A stretch of DNA of 64,000 nt, taken from positions 62,001 to 126,000 of the forward strand of contig NZ_JABXYJ010000002.1 in assembly GCF_013377855.1 (NCBI RefSeq), in the 5' to 3' direction. The DNA comes from Cognatundibacterium oligocarboniphilum (lineage in GTDB: Bacteria; Pseudomonadota; Gammaproteobacteria; Burkholderiales; Burkholderiaceae_D). The position numbers and the translations under genes were made by a program. Shown one piece after another: positions 42,432-51,879 of this stretch. Each line of letters opens with the position of its first letter. The first letter of the stretch is position 1. The notes under the pieces were generated by a model. The model did no database searches and was not told where the DNA came from. It saw only the letters and a list, made by a program, of their open reading frames with translations.

Positions 42432-44357
42432 TCAGGCAACCAGCCTTTCCTGGCGCAGCAAATGCAATGCAATACTGGTTCCCGCGCCCGGTGCGCTCTC
42501 AATGGTGAAGCGGGCAGACAGTCGCTCAGCCCGTTCTTTCATAATCCGCAGGCCGACATGTTCTTCGCCTTTTTCATGTACCTGCTCCAGGTTGAAGCCG
42601 GCACCGTCATCTGTCACGGTCATGGAAAAATCCCGCTCATTATGAACCAGTACCCGGACCTCGCTCGCCTGCGCATGCTTACGTACATTCGATAAGGCTT
42701 CCTGCAGGATAAACAGGACCTGCAACTGCTGCTCAGGTGCCAGAGGCGCGCCATTTCCTTCAAACGTAATTTCACCGTGCACCCCGGTCTGACGCTGAAA
42801 TCTGGCCACCACATTGCGCACCTGTGACTCCAGATTACTGTCTTGCAGACGAGTACGGAAATTCAGCAGCAGTTCCCTGACATCCTCATAGCTTTCCTGT
42901 ACACCGGCACGCAACAAAGGTGCAATATCACTGATTTCTTCCATATCATTGCGCCGTAATGAATCTTCCAGCATCTGCACCTGCAGATTCAGGAAATTAA
43001 GCCCCTGCGCAATACTGTCATGCAATCCCTGCGCCAGCAGATTACGTTCCTGGGAAACGGCAAATTCTTTTTCTTTGGCAATCAGGCGCTGATTTTCAAT
43101 CGCGGCGCCCAGATTTTTCCCCAGGGTTTCCAGCAACCGGCGCTCTTCGCCGGAGATGGAACGTTCCGTGGAAAAATGCAGCGAAAAACTGCCAATCACC
43201 TGATCACGCGCCAGTATCTGAAATACCGCCAGCGAGACGAAACCTTCTTCCTGGCAGCGGTAACGTTTTTCCTGATTCAGCAGCCGGAAATCGCGCACGA
43301 TGACGATACCCTGCTGAGTCGCGGCACCGCACAGGCACTCATCTTTTTTGATGCAATGCTCTTCTTCGATCATGTGCTCCGACACGCCCTCATGCACAGT
43401 GATATGCAGATTGTCGCTATGGCTGTCGAGAATCCGGACGGTGCCGCCGTCTGCTCCGATCCTTTGCATGATGCGGTGTAAAAAACCACGGCACAGTTCT
43501 TCAATCGCATGCGGCCCGGAGAGGAAACCGGCAATTTCATACAGCGTGCTGACTTCGTGATTCTGTGCCTGTAATCTGGCAGTTTTTTCCAGTACCCGGA
43601 CTTCCAGCGTACGGTGCACTGACTGTACGTGATCGGCCATCTGGTTAAATGCCTGTGCCAGCACGCCGAACTCATCCTCAGTTTCTATCGGTAAGCGTAC
43701 GCTGAGATCGTCTTTCGACATCCGTGCGATACCAGCCTGCATCCGCGTCACCGGTCCGACAATCCACAAATACAGTAAATACAGCAAGGCAACACTGGCT
43801 GCCAGCGACATGAAAATCAGTGCAGTCTGACACAAGCGCAACCAGGTGGTTTTTTCTGCCAGCTCCACCTCCACCAGCGATACCAGCGTATTGATCTGAC
43901 TGACGAACTCCGGTAACTCTTCACGGAAAACGCGAATCGCAGCCTGCCTTTCTTCAGGTGAAGTCATCTGTAATATCCGGCGTGCATTGCCCTGTACCCG
44001 CTTTTGCCATTCATCCTGCACCTTGCGCATCTGCGCGCGGATACTGGGAGTAACGGGTAAGAACAAGGGCCGTTTGGCGTCACCGGCCTGCAGATCTGCC
44101 AATGTGCGGTTGAACTCGCTCAGTTGCTGCTCGACTGAAGTACTGCTGGCGGCATACTCCAGTTCGACCGCCAGTTTATAAGATCGCATCCGCAGACTGC
44201 CTGCTTCGTTAATCGCCGCACCGCCCCCTTCCAGCTGCCAGGAAAGCAGCAGGGTATAGCCGATCGCAGCCAGCGTCAGTGCAAGGCCAATCAGTGTAGT
44301 CAGCAAAATCCGGAAGGTCAGCCGCTTGCCCATGGGCAGACTGTTCGCAGAGGTCAT
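42432..44357 (-). CDS. narX: Nitrate/nitrite sensor histidine kinase NarX
   Basis: A 641-residue kinase. Membrane helix 1 (about 13-35) is followed by the periplasmic P-box GGGAAINEAGSLRMRSYKLA, which binds nitrate. Helix 2 is near 175-197, then a HAMP domain (VTRMQAGIARM), a Cys-containing GAF-like central module (CIKKDECLCGAATQQG), and a HisKA_3 kinase core with His in LHDSIAQGLNFL and ATPase motifs VRKHAQA and DDGAGF. It senses nitrate/nitrite and phosphorylates NarL. ATG at 44333 is an alternative start. It lies 63 nt after the carbonic anhydrase gene. Confidence 0.93.
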   Translation of the reverse strand: MTSANSLPMGKRLTFRILLTTLIGLALTLAAIGYTLLLSWQLEGGGAAINEAGSLRMRSYKLAVELEYAASSTSVEQQLSEFNRTLADLQAGDAKRPLFLPVTPSIRAQMRKVQDEWQKRVQGNARRILQMTSPEERQAAIRVFREELPEFVSQINTLVSLVEVELAEKTTWLRLCQTALIFMSLAASVALLYLLYLWIVGPVTRMQAGIARMSKDDLSVRLPIETEDEFGVLAQAFNQMADHVQSVHRTLEVRVLEKTARLQAQNHEVSTLYEIAGFLSGPHAIEELCRGFLHRIMQRIGADGGTVRILDSHSDNLHITVHEGVSEHMIEEEHCIKKDECLCGAATQQGIVIVRDFRLLNQEKRYRCQEEGFVSLAVFQILARDQVIGSFSLHFSTERSISGEERRLLETLGKNLGAAIENQRLIAKEKEFAVSQERNLLAQGLHDSIAQGLNFLNLQVQMLEDSLRRNDMEEISDIAPLLRAGVQESYEDVRELLLNFRTRLQDSNLESQVRNVVARFQRQTGVHGEITFEGNGAPLAPEQQLQVLFILQEALSNVRKHAQASEVRVLVHNERDFSMTVTDDGAGFNLEQVHEKGEEHVGLRIMKERAERLSARFTIESAPGAGTSIALHLLRQERLVA

Positions 44358-44420
44358 ATTGGCAAATTCAGGTTACGGGTGAAATTGTTTCATCAATTGT
44401 AATGCCATCGCTTCAGAAAA

Positions 44421-45143
44421 TTACCCTGCCGGACTGCTTTGTGCGGGGTTTGTTGCATGATTGATGACTGTACTTTCTGCGGTTTCATGGGGAATTCCCA
44501 GCGGGCAGACCATCGGTAGAAAATTATCAGAACGTTCAGAATACGCCAGTAAGGCACCGTTTGTCATGTCAAAATACCAGCCATGCAACGCCAGCTCACC
44601 ACGCGCCTCGCGCTCGGATATCCAAGGGAAAGTCCGCAGGTTATTGAGTGACATGATGATTGCGCCCAGTTCGCAAGCCCTGACCTGCTCTGCCTGCGGA
44701 TACTGCCCCAGCTGCTGCAGCACCTGGCGCTTGACCGGCTCGACAATCCGCATCCAGCCGGCGATGAAATCGATCTTGCGGCTCGGCTGATAACCCTGCA
44801 TCAAAGCGCGGATGCCACCGCATTTTTCATGCCCCATGACGATGACCCGCTTGACGTTCAGCGCCTCAACCGCAAACTGAATTGCCGCGCTGACACCATG
44901 CTGGAACTCGGATTCATTACAGGGCGGTACCAGATTAGCAACATTGCGGACTACAAAAATATCGCCGGGATCACAATCAAGCAGCAATGCCGGATCAACC
45001 CGGGAATCGCAGCAGCCGATCAGCAGCGTGGTTGGGTTCTGACCGTGGTTCAGTTTATCGAACAATGGGTCATCACCAGCGAAATATTTACTTTGAAAAC
45101 GTTGAAATCCCTCAATAAACTGATCAATGTTTCTGACTTCCAT
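44421..45143 (-). CDS. Beta-class carbonic anhydrase
   Basis: A 240-residue enzyme with the zinc ligands and catalytic dyad of beta carbonic anhydrases: CCDSRVDP (Cys, Asp, Arg about 44-48) and GHEKCGGIRAL (His and Cys about 104-107). It interconverts CO2 and bicarbonate in the cytoplasm. It sits 22 nt after moaA and 63 nt before narX on the same strand, inside the nitrate-respiration gene run, which is an unusual place for it. Confidence 0.93.
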   Translation of the reverse strand: MEVRNIDQFIEGFQRFQSKYFAGDDPLFDKLNHGQNPTTLLIGCCDSRVDPALLLDCDPGDIFVVRNVANLVPPCNESEFQHGVSAAIQFAVEALNVKRVIVMGHEKCGGIRALMQGYQPSRKIDFIAGWMRIVEPVKRQVLQQLGQYPQAEQVRACELGAIIMSLNNLRTFPWISEREARGELALHGWYFDMTNGALLAYSERSDNFLPMVCPLGIPHETAESTVINHATNPAQSSPAG

Positions 45144-45165
45144 TACCTTCTCCGTGGCGATACCA

Positions 45166-46179
45166 TCAACCGCCGGTCTGTGACATGAAGCGAACGATTT
45201 TCAGCGGCTGCTCTGTGAATTCATGCCGTTCGGGTTTCAATTCTATCGCACTCCGGATTGCGGCATCCAGACCGGCATCGCTGATTCCAGCACGCAGCAA
45301 GGGGCGTAATGCAAACTTTTCATCCTGCCCCAGACACATATACAAAGTGCCATCTACCGACAAGCGCACACGGTTACAGGTAGCGCAGAAATGCTGGCTG
45401 ATCGGGGAAATAAAGCCTATCGTGCCACGTCCGTCGCGGGTGCTCCAGTAACGCGCCGGACCGCCGCCGAGTTCGGCTGCTGCCGGTACCAGGTCAAATT
45501 CGCGCACTAACTGCTCACGGATCGGCCCGATATCCAGATACTGACTGTCGCGTCCGGTCGCCCCCATCGGCATGGTTTCAATCAGGCGCAGGATAAACCC
45601 TTCCTCAAAGCAAAACCGGGCCATGCGGCTGATTTCATGATCATTCACGCCGCGCATCACCACCATGTTCAGCTTGATCGGCATAAAACCTGCCTGTTTA
45701 CCTGCCTGCAACCCCGCCATGATGCTGCCGAAACTGTCGCGTCCGGTAATCTGCTGCATACAGGCTTTGTCCAGACTATCAAGACTCACGTTGATGCGGC
45801 TCACTCCTGCATCGCGCAAAGCGCGGGCATGCTTGTGCAACTGGGTCGCATTGGTGGAAAGAGAAATATCCTGCAAGCCCGGTAACTGGAACAACCGGGA
45901 CACCAGTTGCGGCAGATTGCGGCGCAATAAAGGCTCACCGCCGGTCAGGCGTACCCGCGCCACACCCATACGGGAAAATGCCGCTACGACACGTTCAATT
46001 TCATCAAAACGGAGCCAGTTTTCCGGCTCCTCAAATCCCGAAAACCCTTTCGGCATGCAGTAGCTGCAACGCAGGTCGCACCGGTCTGTGACCGACAGCC
46101 GCAAATAGCTCACCTGCCGGCCAAAACGGTCAGTCAACGCGGGAACTTGATTCTGAGAGTGAGGTACAGTCGTATCCAT
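45166..46179 (-). CDS. moaA: GTP 3',8-cyclase MoaA
   Basis: A 337-residue radical-SAM enzyme from the ATG at 46179; ATG at 46230 is possible. The N-terminal cluster motif is DRCDLRCSYCMPKGF (C-x3-C-x2-C), the SAM motif is LTGGEPLLRRNL, and the second cluster is CATCNRVRLSVDG with a downstream Cys in LYMCLG. The chain ends in the conserved GG. It catalyses the first step of molybdenum cofactor synthesis, needed by NarG. It is preceded by the NnrS/oxidase-like gene on the same strand. Confidence 0.94.
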   Translation of the reverse strand: MDTTVPHSQNQVPALTDRFGRQVSYLRLSVTDRCDLRCSYCMPKGFSGFEEPENWLRFDEIERVVAAFSRMGVARVRLTGGEPLLRRNLPQLVSRLFQLPGLQDISLSTNATQLHKHARALRDAGVSRINVSLDSLDKACMQQITGRDSFGSIMAGLQAGKQAGFMPIKLNMVVMRGVNDHEISRMARFCFEEGFILRLIETMPMGATGRDSQYLDIGPIREQLVREFDLVPAAAELGGGPARYWSTRDGRGTIGFISPISQHFCATCNRVRLSVDGTLYMCLGQDEKFALRPLLRAGISDAGLDAAIRSAIELKPERHEFTEQPLKIVRFMSQTGG

Positions 46180-46236
46180 GACTGCATTGTGGTGGTCAGC
46201 GCAGTCGATGGCAATTCGCCGCCAAGCCATGCGCCG

Positions 46237-47550
46237 CTAGTTCTTTTGGGGGAGAGCCGACTTGTTAAACAACAGGCTGCGCAATTCATACCGGTAACGC
46301 AGCAAGGTCTGCAGCAGCAAAACCCCGATCAGTGCCTGAGAAGCCGCAAACAGTATTCCCGCCGCCAGCGCCAGTTCACGCGGAGCCAACGGCAGTAATA
46401 GCAGAGCAACATAGGCCAGCAATAACAGACGCGCCTGCCACAACAGGCGTGCAGGTGGCAACACTGCCTGCATGGTGGGCACCCGCTGCCGTGGGGGAAG
46501 CTGGCGCCGCAAATGCAGAAACACCAGAAAAGGAATGATCTTCCCCAACATTGCATTCACCGGCATGATCGCACCGCCAACCAGCGCCAGCACACCAACC
46601 CACCAGGGAATAGCGGACAAAAGCCATGCCGGAAACACCCCCGGAACCTGCTGTGCGAACATGGCTATCGCAACCAGCACCGCAGCGGCCAGCCAGCTCA
46701 CTGCGCTGCACAGCCACAAAGCCCAGGAAGGGTCAAAACGGCGTCTGGCATGCCAGACCGCATGCGCTGCGATGGCAGCGAATAGCGTAACGCTCAGACA
46801 ACCACCGCCAATCGTCAACCAGCGCCATTGCGTCCAGAATGCCGCCAGCAGCGGCAGCCACAAAGCCAACGGCAGCGCAGCCTGCCAGCGTAAGCCAGGG
46901 CGACGCGACTGCCAGAACATCGGCACCGTCGTTGAGGCAATTCCAAGCACCAGTGCAGCAATCCAGCCGACCAGTCCCCAGGCTACATGCAGATCAAGCC
47001 AGTAAGTAATATCCGATTGCCACCAGCCAGCGAAATTTCCTGCCATCGTGACGCCGAAACCGATGACCGCCAGCAGTGCCAGGGGAATCCAGCGCAAAGT
47101 CCGTGTCGTGGCATCGAGCGCAATGATTTTCCATGCCGTGCGTCCCAGCGCCAGCACTATCGCGCCATACAACAGAATCGCGACGCCTGCCGCCAAAGCA
47201 AAACCATGTGAATGGCCGGATAAAAATCCTACTGCCAGACCGGCAGCAATCAGCGCGGAACCCGCCGCCACAAAAGGAGATATAAAACGCGCAGCACCAA
47301 CCGTCTGCCCCGCCACCACTGGCATTAACTGAAACAAAGCGCCAATCATAACCGGCGCCAACATTCCCAACACCAGCACATGCGTTACCGCCAGCGTCAG
47401 AGGGGCAAAACGGTCTGGCAGTCCGGCTGCTGGCCCGCAGGCCAACAGCAATCCGGCCAGCGCACCCAGCCAGGGTGCAGGCAGCAAACAGCCGAAGATA
47501 GTGGCCGGCGATGGCGCCAGCTCATAATTCAGGATTTGGGCTGCCGGCAA
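46237..47550 (-). CDS. Polytopic membrane protein, NnrS / oxidase-subunit-I-like
   Basis: A 437-residue protein with about twelve hydrophobic segments. Histidines lie within or beside helices: LAVTHVLVLGMLAPVMIGALFQLMPVVAG, YWLDLHVAWGLVGWIAALVLG, and HAVWHARRRF. This recalls NnrS and haem-copper oxidase subunit I proteins, but the full CuB/haem ligand set is not recognisable, so no enzyme activity is claimed. Position between the hemerythrin-like gene and moaA supports a role in nitrate or NO metabolism. No gene symbol is safe. Confidence 0.75.
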   Translation of the reverse strand: MPAAQILNYELAPSPATIFGCLLPAPWLGALAGLLLACGPAAGLPDRFAPLTLAVTHVLVLGMLAPVMIGALFQLMPVVAGQTVGAARFISPFVAAGSALIAAGLAVGFLSGHSHGFALAAGVAILLYGAIVLALGRTAWKIIALDATTRTLRWIPLALLAVIGFGVTMAGNFAGWWQSDITYWLDLHVAWGLVGWIAALVLGIASTTVPMFWQSRRPGLRWQAALPLALWLPLLAAFWTQWRWLTIGGGCLSVTLFAAIAAHAVWHARRRFDPSWALWLCSAVSWLAAAVLVAIAMFAQQVPGVFPAWLLSAIPWWVGVLALVGGAIMPVNAMLGKIIPFLVFLHLRRQLPPRQRVPTMQAVLPPARLLWQARLLLLAYVALLLLPLAPRELALAAGILFAASQALIGVLLLQTLLRYRYELRSLLFNKSALPQKN

Positions 47551-47585
47551 AACGGACTCCGCAAAAAATCAGGCTGAGATCAGCA

Positions 47586-48038
47586 TCAACCGCAGGAACA
47601 GGCACCGCAACAGGCGCTCCCCATGCCGAGCTTGCCTTCGAGATTCTGGATACTGTTACCGCACATCGGATACAGCACATTTTCTTCCTTCACATTATGC
47701 TGCTGAATCAGCACATTCAGCGTATCGATGGCAGCCAGCGCCTGCGCCGTCTGTCCGGCTTCGATTGCAGCATTCACCTCGTCGCTCAGTGAACGGATTT
47801 CTGCATGTTCATTACGCATGACAACGGTCGGACCGCTGTTCATACCAGTTGCCTCTTCAAATGCCGGAAACAGCTTTTTTTCTTCCAGCGTAAAATGACC
47901 TTCCAGTTCTTCATGGAACAAACGGAAATTTCTTCCGGCGGAAGCAAGGTCATCCTTTTGTAAAGCCGCTTCCACGCGATTGAGCTGATCATCGCACTCA
48001 CGGTGCTGACGCACCAGTTCTTTGACTGCCTGAGACAT
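47586..48038 (-). CDS. Hemerythrin-like diiron protein with Cys-rich tail
   Basis: A 150-residue four-helix bundle. Ligands for a diiron site are visible: His 12, His 42, His 48/Glu 52 (HFTLEE), His 78 (RNEHAEI) and His 114/Glu 118 (HNVKEE). The chain ends CCGACSCG, adding four cysteines within the last eight residues, plus Cys 126; such a tail is not part of the usual domain. Hemerythrin-like proteins of this kind bind O2 or NO, or help repair Fe-S clusters (as in YtfE/RIC). It lies 96 nt after the PPIase gene in the nar run. Confidence 0.88.
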   Translation of the reverse strand: MSQAVKELVRQHRECDDQLNRVEAALQKDDLASAGRNFRLFHEELEGHFTLEEKKLFPAFEEATGMNSGPTVVMRNEHAEIRSLSDEVNAAIEAGQTAQALAAIDTLNVLIQQHNVKEENVLYPMCGNSIQNLEGKLGMGSACCGACSCG

Positions 48039-48134
48039 AATTCACCTATCTATTGTTATTTAAAAACCCGGCAGGCAACCTGATGCTGCCTGCCGACTGC
48101 CTTTGCCATCCAGACGCAGGCAGCGAAACACGCT

Positions 48135-48881
48135 TTACTGCACTAATGGGCTGTCTGCGCCTTGCAGATCAATCCCGGAAATACTGGCACGTCCGACCAG
48201 CAACTGCAGATACTGGCGCATGGCATGATCGCGGCTGGCCTTCTGCATCATGCCAGCTATATCATGCTGTATCTCTTCAAATGGTAACAAGCGCCCTTCT
48301 GCCTTGCGTCCAACCTGAATAATGTGAAATCCGAAGCGGGTTTCCACCAGCCGGGGAATCACACTGCCCGCAGCCGCAGCAAACAGCGGGCGCTCGAATT
48401 CCGGTACCGTCTGCCCTCTGCCGATCTGCCCCAGACTGCCGCCAACCTCACCGGACGGGCAATTTGAATTCGTTTTTGCCATCTCCGCAAACTCGTGAGG
48501 ATGATCCAGCAGATGTGTCAGAATGCCGGATGCATGCTGGCGCAGAGTATCCAGATCAACACCGGGTGTGACCTGAAACAGAATATGACTTGCTTCGGTC
48601 AGCTCGCCGACGGTAAACCGCTCAGGATGCGCCTGATACTGGCGCAGACATTCTTCCCGCCCCGGTACCGGCACCCTGACTTCCTGCTGCAACAAGGCAT
48701 CAATCAGCGCTTCATCATCTTCCGCTGTCAAAGCAAGCTGCTTTGCCTCATCCAGCAACACCCGGCGCAGCACTAATGCCGTCATTGCACTTTTGACCGG
48801 ATCGGGTGCGTCCTGATGATCCGGTAATTCGCGTTCCATATCGGCATCGGTGAATTCAACACCATTCACAATCACTGGCAT
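48135..48881 (-). CDS. Peptidyl-prolyl cis-trans isomerase (parvulin/NifM-like)
   Basis: A 248-residue protein from the ATG at 48881 (AGGAG upstream). The parvulin domain is near residues 115-215, with ASHILFQVTPG, FAEMAKTNSNCPSGEVGGSLGQIGRGQTVPEFERPLF and ETRFGFHIIQVGRK. There is no signal peptide, so it acts in the cytoplasm. A PPIase next to narGHJI recurs in beta- and gammaproteobacteria, where it probably helps fold or mature the nitrate reductase (inference). It begins 19 nt after narI. Confidence 0.9.
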   Translation of the reverse strand: MPVIVNGVEFTDADMERELPDHQDAPDPVKSAMTALVLRRVLLDEAKQLALTAEDDEALIDALLQQEVRVPVPGREECLRQYQAHPERFTVGELTEASHILFQVTPGVDLDTLRQHASGILTHLLDHPHEFAEMAKTNSNCPSGEVGGSLGQIGRGQTVPEFERPLFAAAAGSVIPRLVETRFGFHIIQVGRKAEGRLLPFEEIQHDIAGMMQKASRDHAMRQYLQLLVGRASISGIDLQGADSPLVQ

Positions 48882-48900
48882 GATTTTTCTCCTGTCCGTT

Positions 48901-49584
48901 TCAGCGTGGGCGAACCAGCTGCCACGCACGGCTGATGTAAGTGACTGAAGCAAAGCCGCTCCAGACATGCACCAGACGGGTGAAAGGGAAAATCACAAAC
49001 AGGCTCAGACCCATGAACAGATGCAGCTTGAACAGCAAGGGTGCTGCCACGATAAATTCTGCGGCATCACCACGGAAAGTCACGATATGCTGCGCCCACG
49101 TCATCAACAACACCATCATGTGGCCATCGCTGTGGTTGGCAGATTCAAAAATGGTCGACAAACCCAGACCCAGCGTGATGAAAATCCACAGCAACAGCAC
49201 CTTGTCCCCTGTTTTGGTGACGGCAGAAATGCGCGGATCCGTCAGACGGCGGTGCAGCAGGATCAGCAGCCCCAGCATACACAGCGTGCCAAACACGCCA
49301 CCAGCCACCATCGCAATCATCTGCTTGAAGCTGTGGGTAATACCGATGGTGTCCCACACCATGACCGGGGTCAGTAATCCGACCAGATGCCCGAAAAATA
49401 GTCCGAGAATTCCTAAATGGAACAGGATATTTCCGGTACGCAGATTACCCCGGTGCAGCATCTGGGAAGAATCGCTTTTCCAGGTGTACTGCTCACGCTC
49501 AAAACGTGCCAGGCTGCCAAACAGGAAAATCGCCAGTGCGATATACGGATAAATTCCGTAAATGAATTGATGCAGATAAGTCAT
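48901..49584 (-). CDS. narI: Respiratory nitrate reductase gamma subunit (cytochrome b)
   Basis: A 227-residue membrane protein from the ATG at 49584 (GGGAG upstream). Five helices are predicted, starting FIYGIYPYIALAIFLFGSLARF. Histidines for two b haems appear in FHLGILGLFFGHLVG and in the C-terminal KLHLFMGLSLFVIFPFTRLVHVWSG. NarI takes electrons from quinol in the membrane and passes them to NarH. It starts 11 nt after narJ. Confidence 0.95.
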   Translation of the reverse strand: MTYLHQFIYGIYPYIALAIFLFGSLARFEREQYTWKSDSSQMLHRGNLRTGNILFHLGILGLFFGHLVGLLTPVMVWDTIGITHSFKQMIAMVAGGVFGTLCMLGLLILLHRRLTDPRISAVTKTGDKVLLLWIFITLGLGLSTIFESANHSDGHMMVLLMTWAQHIVTFRGDAAEFIVAAPLLFKLHLFMGLSLFVIFPFTRLVHVWSGFASVTYISRAWQLVRPR

Positions 49585-49595
49585 GATGATCTCCC

Positions 49596-50270
49596 TTATG
49601 AACAACGCCCCGCAGCACCCTGCGCGGCGCCAGCCGGAGACTGCTTAGGATAAAAATGTAAGGTCTGGGTTGCAGACAGATTGGGCTTGAGCAAAGGCTC
49701 AACGCCGTCGGCACCGGGGCCGAAGGTTTCCATCGCATCGTCCATATCCCGCACCGGCGGCTCGCCCTGCTCCTGCGGCACGACATCGGTAAAGCCGGTC
49801 AACATCAGGAAAGCATTGGCATAAGGACTTTCCTTGCGCTGCAGGCGAATACCGATGGCAGCCAGAACATGAATCGCTTCGCCCAGCAGTTTTTCGGCTA
49901 TCGCCTCATCAACCAGGCTTAAAAATTCCAGAAATAACGGAACATAATCCGGCAACTCGCTGGCTTCCGGCTCAAACCCATAACGGCGGTATTCTTCAAT
50001 CAGATCCACCATCGCCTGACCACGGTCACGGCTTTCGCCATGAATATGCTCAAACAGATGCAGCGCCACAGACGGCGTACGATCAAAGGTTGCCACATAG
50101 TTCTCTTGCAGACTGATCAAGTCATGCTGTTTCAGATAATCTGTCAAAGTGCGCAGGTTTTCCAGAGAATCAGGATCATCCGCCAGCGCCTGCTCAATCT
50201 CCGGCAAGGCAGCAATCAGATCAGCCTGCGGGTAACTCAGCAGGGCCGATAAAATGCGGTAAATTTGCAT
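49596..50270 (-). CDS. narJ: Nitrate reductase molybdenum cofactor assembly chaperone NarJ
   Basis: A 224-residue TorD/NarJ-family chaperone. It begins MQIYRILSALLSYPQADLIAALPEIE and contains the family block YVATFDRTPSVALHLFEHIHGESRDRGQAMVDL. NarJ holds apo-NarGH for cofactor insertion and membrane attachment. It starts 55 nt after narH. Confidence 0.94.
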   Translation of the reverse strand: MQIYRILSALLSYPQADLIAALPEIEQALADDPDSLENLRTLTDYLKQHDLISLQENYVATFDRTPSVALHLFEHIHGESRDRGQAMVDLIEEYRRYGFEPEASELPDYVPLFLEFLSLVDEAIAEKLLGEAIHVLAAIGIRLQRKESPYANAFLMLTGFTDVVPQEQGEPPVRDMDDAMETFGPGADGVEPLLKPNLSATQTLHFYPKQSPAGAAQGAAGRCS

Positions 50271-50325
50271 ACGATTTCCTTATTGAATACCGGCGACATG
50301 GCGCATGCCACACCGCCCGGAATAC

Positions 50326-51879
50326 TTAATCCACAGTGGACATTTTTTTGCGTGATTTCGGCATTTCGACGAAAATCACACTGCCCTGTGGCTTTTTACC
50401 GAACAATGAGCCATCCGACGTACCGCCGGAACAGCCATTGCCAAAGGTAAATCCGCAGCTGCCTTTTTCATTAAAACTGTCTTCGACCATTTCCTTGTGC
50501 GAGGAGGGGATCACGAAGCGGTCTTCATAATTTGCGATCGCCATGATCTGATACATATCTTCCACCTGCGCCTCAGTCAGTCCGACCTGCTGTAAAACAG
50601 CGCTGTCTTTTTCACCATGTACCACTTCGGCACGCTTGTAAGCCCGCATCGCCAACATGCGATCCAATGCCCGCAGTACCGGTTCTTCTTTACCGGCAGT
50701 CAACAAATTGGCGAGATAACGAACAGGAATACGCAACGATTTCACATCAGGAATAATTCCGTTCATGCCCATGTGGCCAGCCTCTGCCACTTTCTGAATC
50801 GGCGACAGTGGCGGGATATACCAGACCATCGGCAACGTACGGTATTCAGGATGTAGTGGAAATGCTACCTTCCATTCCATCGCCATTTTGTAGACCGGCG
50901 ATTTCTGCGCCGACTCGATCCAGCTGTCAGGAATGCCGTGCTTGCGCGCTTCTGCAATCACTGCCGGATCATGCGGATTGAGGAAGCAACCTAACTGTGC
51001 CTCATATAAATCCTGCTCGTTTTCCACCGAAGCGGCGGCTTCAATCTTATCGGCGTCATACAGCAGCACGCCGAGGTAACGGATACGGCCAACGCAGGTT
51101 TCCGAACAAACAGTCGGTTGCCCTGCTTCGATACGCGGATAGCAGAACGTGCATTTTTCCGCCTTGCCGGAACTCCAGTTGTAATAAATCTTTTTGTACG
51201 GACAACCGGAGATGCACATGCGCCAGCCGCGGCACTTGTCCTGATCGACCAGCACGATGCCGTCATCTTCGCGCTTATAGATCGAGCCGGACGGACAGGA
51301 AGCCACGCAGGCAGGATTCAGGCAGTGTTCGCACAAGCGCGGCAGATACATCATGAAGGTCGACTCGAAAGTGCTGTACATCTCTTTCTGTATACCTTCA
51401 AACAGCGCGTCCTTGCTGCGGGCGCTGAACTCGCCGCCCAGATCGTCTTCCCAGTTCGGACCCCAGACGATCTTATCCATTTTTTTACCGGTAATCACCG
51501 ACACCGGACGGGCGGTCGGCGGAGTCTGCGACAACGGCGCATTTTGCAGACGCTCATAGTCGTAGGTAAATGGCTCGTAGTAATCGTCAATGGATGGCAG
51601 ATTTGGATTCGCAAAAATATTGGCCAAAATTTTCAGTTTGCCACCTTGCTTTGGCTCCAGTTTACCTGCTGCGTTGCGCTGCCAGCCGCCTTTCCATTTA
51701 TTCTGATTTTCCCATTCTTTCGGATAACCGATACCGGGCTTGGTTTCGACATTGTTAAACCACGCATATTCCACACCGTCACGGCTGGTCCAGACGTTCT
51801 TGCAGGTCACGGAACAGGTATGGCAGCCAATACATTTATCCAGATTCAGCACCATGCCTACTTGTGCGCGAATTCTCAT
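50326..51879 (-). CDS. narH: Respiratory nitrate reductase beta subunit (Fe-S)
   Basis: A 517-residue Fe-S protein. Cluster motifs are CIGCHTCSVTCKN (about 19-31), CEHCLNPACVASCPSG, CRGWRMCISGCPYKK, in which Trp replaces a Cys and marks the 3Fe-4S cluster, and CTFCYPRIEAGQPTVCSETC. It carries electrons from NarI to NarG. Its ATG overlaps the narG stop by 4 nt (ATGA). Confidence 0.97.
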   Translation of the reverse strand: MRIRAQVGMVLNLDKCIGCHTCSVTCKNVWTSRDGVEYAWFNNVETKPGIGYPKEWENQNKWKGGWQRNAAGKLEPKQGGKLKILANIFANPNLPSIDDYYEPFTYDYERLQNAPLSQTPPTARPVSVITGKKMDKIVWGPNWEDDLGGEFSARSKDALFEGIQKEMYSTFESTFMMYLPRLCEHCLNPACVASCPSGSIYKREDDGIVLVDQDKCRGWRMCISGCPYKKIYYNWSSGKAEKCTFCYPRIEAGQPTVCSETCVGRIRYLGVLLYDADKIEAAASVENEQDLYEAQLGCFLNPHDPAVIAEARKHGIPDSWIESAQKSPVYKMAMEWKVAFPLHPEYRTLPMVWYIPPLSPIQKVAEAGHMGMNGIIPDVKSLRIPVRYLANLLTAGKEEPVLRALDRMLAMRAYKRAEVVHGEKDSAVLQQVGLTEAQVEDMYQIMAIANYEDRFVIPSSHKEMVEDSFNEKGSCGFTFGNGCSGGTSDGSLFGKKPQGSVIFVEMPKSRKKMSTVD

